Both the position numbers and the translations under genes were made by a program. DNA of 64,000 bases, from assembly GCA_008933995.1 (NCBI GenBank), contig WARS01000037.1, positions 434,001-498,000 on the forward strand. The letters are read 5' to 3'. Source of the stretch: Datnioides undecimradiatus. Taxonomy: Eukaryota; Chordata; Actinopteri; Lobotiformes; Datnioididae. Below are positions 54,311 through 64,000 of this stretch, piece by piece (within the stretch, counting starts at the first letter, position 1; each line of letters begins with the position of its first letter). The notes under the pieces were generated by a model. It was not told the DNA's origin. It made no database searches and saw only the letters and a list, made by a program, of their open reading frames with translations.

Positions 54311-57300
54311 CCATTATCAAAAAAGACAAAGAAAGAGGCTGCACAGCCTCCTTTTTGGGTTAAACCTTATCTAAGTGTTAGTGCGTCATGTTGGGTGCAG
54401 GTCTTTCAATTTTAACAGGAGCATCGCTGAATCAAACAGAAACATGTTTGAGTGGAAATGAAATTGTTAACACTGACACAGGAATTTCATTCATTACAGC
54501 ACATGAGGTCACATGCTTTGTTTGTTTATGTGGGTGGGTTAATATTTGCTTTCTGCATGCATGAACTGTATGTGTTTGTGAGTAAATGTATATGTATGTG
54601 TGTGTGTACAGGACGTGCGCACTGGCTGATATGTTTGTCATGGTGTGTTCCACCCTACAGTGTATTATCTCATGTCAGACACGTGACAGAGAGGAAGGAG
54701 GTGGTTTACTGGGGAAGGGGTAGCCTGGTCTCTCCCAGGAAGGGAGAGAGGTCAAGAATGCATTCATTTCATCACCACTGGAGACGGGGGTGTTTTGGGG
54801 GATGGGCTGTATAAACCAATCAGAAGGCTGCCTGAGCCACGCATTACAAATGACCTGATCGACCCGCCCCCATGTAGAGTCCCACTAGACTTGCTTCATG
54901 GCTTTAGAAAAAGGATATTGATTCCCATGTCTTCACCTATATGGACAAAATCAAATGCTGTTAGTGTGGCCACTGAATGACTAACTGGAGGACGGACACA
55001 ACAAACCCTCTTATGTAATGTGAGGTACTTGTTACGTTCCAAGTTTTATCAGCATCATAAATAAGGTCTCATTTGGCTATACAGTGCATGTAGACATTGT
55101 GTTATGTTTAGTGCAATAAAACAGGCTGTGGTGGAGTTCTTTTCACGTTGCCAGAATGCATTCAGCCAGAGGCTGTGGACAATGAAGCTTTCCTAATGAT
55201 ATGTGTACCTGCATTGATCAAATTACAAATGCATTGTATACAAATGTTTTCTTTTAGACTATATGTATCTCATTCTAAATTTAGCTTCAGCAAAAATATA
55301 CAAGAAATAAGTTCCTGTTTTATAAGATTTGTTTATGTTTATAAATATAGCAAAATGGACATGGAGAATCTTAAGCAAACATGATGTGCAACACAGTCTT
55401 TCCCTCCAAAAGCAATCTTTAAGTATATGAACCTATAAACTTTGATGCCATCAGACCTTACACATAACTTTCATGTCTTGACAGAGAGCGACAGTAGCTT
55501 GAAGGACAAAATAGAAAATGGCAACAATTAACTCCAGTTAAAGATTAACTATAGGCAGATATAATCTGAAAGAGGAAGATAAAATGTGGAGGTGCTGCCT
55601 GAGCCCACAGGCCCCTGCATGCTTGGACTATTATGTAATAGCCTCTCAAACTGTGGTGTAATATGCCTTTATAAGTACCTATGTGGGCTTGAGGTCATGC
55701 ATGAAGATGTGAGCTGTTGATTTAGCACATGGTTATACTGCACACAAACAAAGGCGAAAGCTCACATGCTCCATGCCCAGAACAGACATACAAACTGGCT
55801 GTAAAGTACACAAGGCTCACACTGCTTTATCCCACACAAGGGACATGGTCCAGTTTTCAAGGAAAGTTAACTTCAGACCTAAGGAGATGCCTCCTCACAT
55901 CTGTATCTCTTCATGCAAATGTTTTACAATTACAGATAGTGTTGCTGTTACAGTTCACTACTTCACTTTGAGACGTTTCCATCTTTGTGTATGACTCAGT
56001 TTGCAGCTCAGTATTTTTTGATCACGCACTCTTATCTACATGGGCAATCCAGGCCCACTTCCCTGCTGCTGGTTGTTTGTAGTCTAGGTATTTAAAGAGC
56101 TATTTTTGTTTTGCATCTAGTAGAAACAGTTCAGAGACAGGTAGTAAGATTGTGAAGTATGGATTGGTTAGGAGAATAAAAATGAAAAACAATATAATTG
56201 CTTTATATTGACTGTCTACTAGCCTGAATTGATATGAAGTCTTCATATCAAATTAACAAATTTTAACATTTTAACATGAACAGATTGAAATACAATATTC
56301 TTTTGAAATACAATATTCTTTGTCTCTTTACCTTATTATTCTACAGTACATATGTTATGATTTTAGTTGTGTTACCCAGGACCAGCTGTTACTGGGGCTG
56401 TCATCCTTGCTGTAGCTGCTGAAGTCTCGTTCTTGTGCTTCCATGTGGGTTAGGGCTACATGTTGCATGATCCGCAGTCCTGAGCTGAAGTAGACTCTTC
56501 AGTGAAATATGTTGAGTCTCAGAACATGGCAGGATGTCTGCAGGAATGCTTGTGAGAGGTTCAAGCAGAAATCTTCTGAAACAAGTCACGCAGGTCCTCA
56601 GTCCCTTTGAGATCTACAGTAATGTCAAAAATCAGTGTGTGCTGGTTGCTGACTAACCTTTTCTCTGGTTGGCTTTATCTAAGCTTTTTAGTCTTTGTTT
56701 AAAACTTCTCAACACTTCTTGATTCTGATTACATCTCTTCGAGATGGTGATGGAGCTCTTCTCAGAGGTTCTGAATGAGTCCTTCCTAACTGTTTGAGTT
56801 TGTAGCTACTGCTCATGAGGCATGCAGAGTGTTTTAGACTAAATTTATCAACAACTGTGTTCTGGGAAAGGACTACTTGGAGGAAATCTGAGAGGGAACA
56901 GAGATGCTAGACTCTAGTGCCCAAATGACACCATGGTGTCCCCCCTACAGACACACATACACACACACTCACACATGATCCTTTTGGCTTTGTGGCAATT
57001 GATACCAACCATTGACATTACACAATTACATTTTTCTGGTGATTTCTTCAAAAACATTGATTAATACACCATCTACGTATGTCCTGTTTGTGTTTTCATT
57101 GTGATGGTGTGCGAATTCCTACTTTACACTGTAAGTTTTTAGAAAACCAAAAGATGTTTTGAAACCATCTTGCACCACAAATAATAGATTCACCACTGAG
57201 ACTCCATGTGAGGACAGAGGGTGCATCTGAGGTCAGCCTGTCATCCACGGGGAAAGTCTGACATTTGACTCCGTCTGCTTCTGACAGAGGCTCCGTTTGC

Positions 57301-58702
57301 AGTCTCAGATATCTCCTGAACACTTGCCCTGCAGGACGCAGCTTTGCCTGATATACTTTCTATGCACTTAAATCTGTTTGAGCCAGCCTGATTTTTACGG
57401 TACAGATTCAAGCAGTTATAGCAGTGTAGAAAATCTGAAAAGATTTGTTTTATGCAAGTCACAAAAGGTTACACAAACCATCCCAGGCAGTTGAAGTTAC
57501 ATAAGTACAAGCTATTCTAGTAAGTTGGTCGTATCAGCTATAAAAACACCATGTGGAGAGCACACATTAACTATCAGTGATGGACAGAATGAGCAAGTGA
57601 GCAAACAGATGACAAATTGTCAAATTCACCCTGATTGTTAGGCTGCAAACTTCCAAAGTCCAAAATATTTGAAACACTCCTTGTCTGTGTAAATGTCTGG
57701 TTAGTTCTCTGCATAAAAGATACAAGGGCACAAAGTAAGTTTAAAATATCTGTACATTTATACAATTAAAGCCATACAAAAGTGTACATTGTAAAATGCT
57801 GCCAAAACACATTGAATTTGTGTTTCTTTGAAAGTTACAAGCACAACGAGCACAACTGTTAACCATGCAAACAGAATAGTTGTACACACAAGTAAGTACT
57901 TTTTTACATACTACAAATCTGACAAAATATATTCAAAATATTTCATTTGTAGAAACAGACATGCAAAACAAACCTCTAGCTCTGAAATCGCCCCAGTAAA
58001 AATGTTTGTTGCCAAACGTCGGCTACCATTGCACACAAATGATTGTGTTTACCCTTTTTTAATTACTCTCATGTTGTGTGCAACTGCAAGGAAGTGTGCA
58101 GAACACTGTGATATTGCAATAAAACACCCGAATACAGCTAAACCTCCAAACACATGAAAAAATATAAAAGTGGCACCATCTGAGCAATAACTGAGACAAG
58201 CGTTTTTTGTCTAACAAAAGGTGTTTTCACAGGATGAATCTCATACTGTTTTTATCACCATGCAACTCGAATGTGAGTATTTTTTATTTTGGGGGGGAAA
58301 AGTTTTTTGGGATCAAAAATTCTCAAAAAGTTGCAATTTAAGTGATTAGTGGAGTGGTGAATAAATGTTAACAGTACCATTTAATGACCAGAAGAATCTT
58401 TTCTTAACTCTCAGTATAGTCACAACTCACAAATCAATTAAGGCCACATGAAAACATGTTTTGCAAAATTATTTCCTCTTGTTTGGCCATAACACAACAT
58501 CTTCAAAGACATTTACCATCTGAATGTGTCCGCCTTGATGTTGGCCGTCAAAACCAAACCTCACCTTCAAATCCTATTTTGTCTTTAAAAACCAACGCTC
58601 TGGGTGTACTGTCACACCCTGGCACTTCTTTTGTTTGGACAGTTAAAGTGATTGCACTCCTGGCCGTGACTCTTTGTAGTCGACTGTGTTCATGTGTTTC
58701 AG

Positions 58703-61700
58703 TCATATGTGTTTTCCTGTCAGAAAGAAGAGTGGTCGGTCCTCCTTGGCGTTGGCGGTCTGGAATTCGTCGCTGAGCCTGAACCTCCACTCCTCCTCGA
58801 GCTCCAGCCTGCCCACCGTCTGCCTCAAGGAGCTACGATCTGCACTGATGACACACAGAGTTGCACCTACAGGAAAGCAGGCATAAGGGAGAGAAACACT
58901 TTAAATATGACATGGAAATCAAAATTACTGCAGGATGCCATCATCATAAACTTTTATGACTTTATTTTGCAGATTGCTGAGATATAGACTGGAAATATGG
59001 TTAGGGAGAGGTACATGACCTCACATGTGACCTCCCAGCACATTTAGGGATTGAAAATGATATCTAAGATATCATGTGCAGCTTCACCTGGACAGTCATG
59101 TTACTCAGAAATACATAATTGCATATGAATGATCTATTACACTTATTATTGGTGTATAATATGTATAATTGGTGTATAATGGCCTTTGTACCTTTGAGGA
59201 AAGAGAACTTCTTGAGGAACCCAGGGGTCACAAAGGAGTCGGCAAAACAGAGGAGCAGACCACTGAACAGCAGCCCGGTGGTGCTGATGTTGACGGAGTG
59301 TGGTCGGGAACTTACAAAACAGACTGTCACCTGCAGAAGGCAAGAAGAGTGTGACTTTATTACACTGTATAAATTACATTAACCCATCCTCCAGAGGTTC
59401 AGAGGTTAATAATTTACCACAAACAGAGAGGCTGCAACTCTGTGTGTCCATCTCTTTATGTTTGTAACAAAGTCCATATGAAGTTTTCTGTCCATCTACA
59501 TGCTTTTGTGTGTGTCTATGTGTGTGTGCGCTACATACCTCAGGTCCCAGGTTGAGATAACAATCCACAGACAGCACAGGGTGAGTGTAGTTCTTGGTGC
59601 TGAGTGGAAACAGCTTCTGGCTGGTGTGTTGGAGGTATTTTTCCAGGAGAAGCTGAGCTGGTGTGGCCAAGAAAAGGTGTTTGCTGTCTGGGGCACAGAT
59701 GTACTGCGAGGGCCCCACCGAGGTGGGAACATCTGTCATCTGGAGAAATGTCAAATACCTTTAGTATCTTTTGTCAACATAAACCTTTGTGTCTGAAATA
59801 TCTCTCATTACCTGGTGCATGCAGGCATCATTCATAGCTCTATTAACTACTGTAAATGTAGTCAGATATGCTGGTTTGATGAACTGAATGTGGGTGAAAG
59901 CCATCACAATCATACAGGTGATTAATTGTACTTGTTATTTTACTGTGTGCCAAAATGTAACTTAACTTGGATATTAATTGTTTATTTGTTTGACAGCTCA
60001 TAATAAGTGGACTGCCATTTTTCTTAATTGAACTTTTGTTTTTTAATCAAAGTCAGATTATGATTTGTTGCTTGCTACATAAGTGCTGTTATATAATGTG
60101 TACATTAGTATATGAATAAAAATATAATTATTAAGTGTTCAAATAATTCAAAGTATTCAAATCAGCTTTATTCTGCTCTGTGAGTGATATGTGGTTGTGT
60201 TTTCATGTGTCTACAGCATCTACCTTGGTTTTGATAATAAATGTCCTGTATCCTCCTATTGCTATCTGCGTCTTCATGACACTGAAGCTGTTGAAGCGGC
60301 AGATGAGCAGTCCAGCACTGTGAAGCCTCAGTGTGAAGTCCACATCATGACAGGTAAAACGGTTCTGGTCGTATTGGACGTTCTGACTCCGGTCCACATT
60401 GAGGAGAAGGAAGTCATGAAGGTGGCCTCTGGAGAAAGGCTCCCTCTGTTTGTTACCTGGATGAAACAAAATTATTTGGAACTTTTTTAATTATTTTATT
60501 ATTATATAATTATTTTAATTACAATTAATTGTTTACCGTAAAAAAAATTTACATGTAGCTAAGCAAAGTAGTTAAAAAATAACACAGATGCTGTCCGCCT
60601 AAGCTTTTAACGTTGTAATGTGAAGCTGCACACTGGATGATGAGGGTTTGTTTTCAGGAAATAAGATATAGCTTGCAAAATAGCCGCAGTCTTTGAGTTA
60701 AACAAGTAAGCACTTCAACAATGAAGACATCAGCAGAATCTGCAGAGAAAACTTTAGGGCAAATGCAAGCAGAACTTTAATTATACTGAAGTGTCCTGGG
60801 CGGTTCAGTACAACTTTAATGAAGTTTACCATGTTGTATTTGAAGTGAGACTGTGTGTGTTTTTGTAGTGATTTTTGAGCAGATATTTTGATTTGAAAAC
60901 TTGTTACCCCCCTACCTGTGAGTCCACGGCTACTCCACTTCCTGATCCCGCAGAGTCCGTAGTGGGCCAGGTCTGGACAGGCCTCCATGTGCTGCAAGAC
61001 CTGCTTTAGTGACACAGCGTGTTCCACTGGACCACTAACAGCAGCAAAAGCAAACAGGAGCCATGTTGATACAAGCTCAATATGTGAATAAACAGACTTC
61101 TAGCCATTGTAATTGACATAATTGCTCACGTAAGTAATGTGTATGTATGTACTTGCGTGCGTCCAGGTCCACTGCGTTCCACATAACACAAGAATCATCA
61201 GCCAGGATGATGAAGGGCCAGACGTCACCAGCTGGGCCCCCTCCTTCCAAACGGCGGCTGCGCTCTAGCTCCAAGTTGTGATACGAAAGCTCTTTAATCA
61301 GGAAGTGAGCAGCACCTGCGAGAAAATGGGGAATGATTATTAACGTGATAGACTATTAAATAAACTGTTGATATTGACATTTCTGCAATACATATGTCAG
61401 AGCGAGAAAGGACACCTGACATATAAAAGCAGCTACATACCTATTCCAGCTCCATTGAAGACAGTGGGTAGTACGAGCATGATGTGGTTGGGCCAGTACT
61501 TCTTATACACAGCCATCTCATACTCTTTGACCACCAGGATATGCAGATGTGAGGCTCCATCCATGGCATGGTACAGATTAAACAGACCGTGCTCATGACG
61601 ACCAGTGGTTGGGGTGAAGATTGGACTCTTGATGCAGTCTGGGCTCTGAGGAAGTGGAAAGAAGATCAAAATAATGTAAAAGACTATCATACATTTTGAA

Positions 61701-63744
61701 AAACTAATGGACCACTGTAATCAATGGCACATTGTTTTTAGACTGGTAAGTAAGTATTAACTATTTTCATAATTTAACAAGCTATTCATTTCTACACTAT
61801 CAACAGAAGAAGGATGATAATAAGGTCAGATGTTGTGATCAGAGGTTTCTTTTTAGTGCTTCAATAAATATAAAAAATCTGTAGTACGTTTCCCCTTGAG
61901 CCATAGTTTGGCTTGTAGCACCACCCAGTGGAGCTCAATGGTATAGCACTGTGGTCAACGCCACAGATAACTTCAATGCTGAGGTCCTCCTGCATTTAGG
62001 AGGGATTAACTTGTTTCTTAACAGAGTATGAATGTTTATATCAGTGATTTTATTGTGATGTTAAGAAAGATCAGTTAATACATATCATTATATATCAAAC
62101 TCATCATTTTTAAAATTTATTTAAATAGTTTCTGAGCCTAGCAGGGGTAAAAACACAGTAACATTGTGTTACATTTATTGTCAAGGTATGCTATTAATAT
62201 CTTCACTAATGCTTGTGATCTTTATCCCAAAGAACCAGTAAACTCCATGAGAAATGTTTGTTGGACTGTTTTGGATGCTGCCTCCACCAACAACAAATAG
62301 TTGTTAGAATGAGGGTGGACGTATCAGATGTATCAGAATTAGAGGGGATGTGTCAGAAAATCCCTGAAACTTTCTAAAACTGACAATCCAACATTCACAC
62401 CCACCTCACACCAGCAGTGTGAAGCTGAGAAAGTAAAGCCTGGTTTACTTTTCTTTCTCTAGCTCTTTTTCTATGTGTCACACAAACACCTTCATGCGGA
62501 TAAACAGGGAAGGAAAGAACGTTTTACCCAATCAGAGGTGAGAGGAAGTCGCATGCTCTCCAGCTGGCCTCCTGGTTGGCTGAAGCTGAAGTAATGCTCT
62601 TTAGACTTTGGGATGATGAAGTAGAGCTGGATCTCTTCTCCCAGTAATAGATGGGTGAATGTGAAGGCATGCAGTGTTGACTCGTACATCTGAACATGAG
62701 ATCGGAGAAGACATTCATTACCTCTACACATGCACCATTTAGATTTCAAAAGCAGAGTATGGGTGTCACTCATCGGACTGTGTCTTTGTTGTGCTCTGCT
62801 CACCTGGTATCTGGGGTTGAAGCCTAAGTACTGATGACACTGTTCACAGTGGTGGTACGTGTTGTAGGCTGCATATTTAGACAGTTTGATTCTTGATGTG
62901 CGTCTACGGAGGTACACGTCCTCCTGTCGCACAAGGTTTCCTTGGAAAGACAGCAGGGGCAATAGCACAATATGAAGGTGACTTTTAATTTTATTTATGG
63001 ATTTGGTTTTTTTTTGTTAGTTTTGTGTTAATGAATTTATTTGTTGTGACTGTGCCTACCTTCAGCACCTGGTTTATATCCAGGACTATAGATGGAGCTG
63101 ATGTCATCATACTTGGGGTCATGGATGGTGTAGTCAAAGGGCATCGTCTTCATAATGTCAGGGTTTGGCCAGGAAGCATTGGGTGGGTGGTACTGCACTC
63201 CCTCTGCCTGTGCACCTAAACACACAACACATTTGCAAACGTATTCATGACAGGGGAGTTAACAGCACAAACTCTTAGATACATAATATGATTTTGGCAG
63301 CAATAACAGCAAAATAGACAAGTGTCAGAGAAGCAAAAATATAGAAAATGCATGGGATTAATGGAGGCTACTGCAGCAAAAGTACTGACTGTAGTTGATG
63401 TCTTCTTCATCATAGATGTCCACCTCCATCAGCCTGATCAGCATCCGAGACAGGATACCCAGGAAGTGCAGGTACGCTCCTGTCTTACCCACCTGACAGT
63501 GGAGAGAACAAATTTAAATATATGTGCAAACACAGTAAGGCGTGAGCTTGTGTTTGAATCAAAGGAAGACATTAGCACACAAAGTACCTGTGGGGGTCCA
63601 CTGAGAAGCAGCCTGCGAGGATGAAAATTGTCACCTCGTCCTTCGGTGCGATTGCTGCTGTCCATGTGGTAGGAGCGGGGGACTGTCCACTGGCGATAGT
63701 ACAGTGACTGCTCTGTACATGTCATCATCTTACTAAGCAAAGGC
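58703..63744 (-). CDS. greb1: GREB1, C-terminal third, partial
   Basis: Twelve exons, 5' to 3': 63588-63744, 63390-63492, 63060-63215, 62804-62940, 62528-62689, 61441-61645, 61153-61315, 60916-61034, 60224-60456, 59539-59739, 59192-59330, 58703-58866, about 646 residues with consistent phases. Upstream exons lie right of the window. The C-terminus reads [20 protein letters not shown] and ends [12 protein letters not shown], highly characteristic of GREB1. The block with [19 protein letters not shown] and [20 protein letters not shown] belongs to the C-terminal glycosyltransferase-like domain; the DDS motif is a candidate metal or sugar-nucleotide site. GREB1 is known as an oestrogen-receptor cofactor reported to glycosylate the receptor in the nucleus. 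Linkage to lpin1 in matching orientation supports greb1 over greb1l. No break was seen. Confidence 0.95.
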
Positions 63745-64000
63745 CTGCACAGAAAAGATGCAAATGAATTTCTCCACATGAAACTTTCAGTGTCCAACCC
63801 ATCCAGAACACACAGAGATGAATCTACGTATGTCCATCCTGATAATAAAGAAATAACAGAGTGCTGCTTTACTGAAAGCAAAGAGAAACAAAATACTGTT
63901 AAACATCCGCAACAAGTCAGTTAAACCCTTTGCTCTGCTTTAATTACAGCAAATTGACTATTGACCATTTCTGATGAATTTGTGTGGGAGATTGTCAACA

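Larger units (their letters stand above)
50951..58702. other. Intergenic region between lpin1 and greb1
   Basis: About 7.7 kb without a recognisable gene on either strand. It holds two copies of the long-inverted-repeat element, an octamer-rich tandem repeat, a TA microsatellite and, at the right, the probable greb1 3'UTR (minus-strand AATAAA at 58288-58283). No neurotensin-receptor-like exon was seen. Confidence 0.5.

Noticed and set aside
54452-54814. 120-codon plus-strand open frame
   Set aside because: GT-rich translation with no domain; no sign of a neurotensin receptor or other GPCR.
1-64000. CRISPR arrays, bacterial operons, rRNA or tRNA genes
   Set aside because: Tandem repeats are simple microsatellites; no spacer pattern, cloverleaf or rRNA segment was recognised, and gene structure is clearly vertebrate nuclear.

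Overview
The window looks like nuclear DNA of a bony fish, probably a percomorph teleost. Coding exons are short, with GT-AG boundaries and mostly compact introns. Tc1-like DNA transposons, teleost-type interspersed repeats and long CA/GA/TA microsatellites lie between them. The gene pair lpin1-greb1 keeps the order and relative orientation known from other vertebrates. All exon models here were built by hand from reading frame, splice-site consensus and exon phase; every internal junction listed keeps frame.

Layout, left to right. (1) 1-699: truncated Tc1-like transposon with a frameshifted transposase. (2) 1333-6861, minus: first half (domains I and II, 15 coding exons) of a divergent T-type (Cav3-like) calcium channel; the gene runs off the left edge. 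It has a minor-class AT-AC intron, a GC-AG intron, a very short I-II linker and a domain I voltage sensor that has lost three of four gating arginines. (3) 7159-8379: tandem duplicated non-coding block. (4) 9931-13130, minus: nine-exon gene for a 191-residue protein I do not recognise, with RFX/X-box-like motifs nearby. (5) 13131-18256: gene-poor, with one interspersed repeat. (6) 18257-21714, plus: BTB-zinc finger gene of 968 codons. (7) 23788-25611, minus: MS4A/CD20-like four-span membrane protein, 213 codons, with two perfect inverted repeats in or near the gene. (8) 31294-47263, minus: complete lpin1 (21 coding exons, 903 codons), with its promoter probably near 50.9 kb and a Tc1-like element with intact ends at 36811-38024 in an intron. 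(9) 50951-58702: repeat-rich intergenic DNA with no gene seen. (10) 58703-63744, minus: last 12 coding exons of greb1, running off the right edge.

The genes do not form an operon-like unit. Lipin-1 is a phosphatidate phosphatase and transcriptional coregulator, GREB1 an oestrogen-receptor cofactor with a glycosyltransferase-like C-terminus, the channel a membrane cation channel and the MS4A protein a membrane adaptor or channel-associated protein. Their proximity is synteny rather than shared function. The strongest candidate for something undescribed is the Cav3-like channel with a neutralised domain I voltage sensor.
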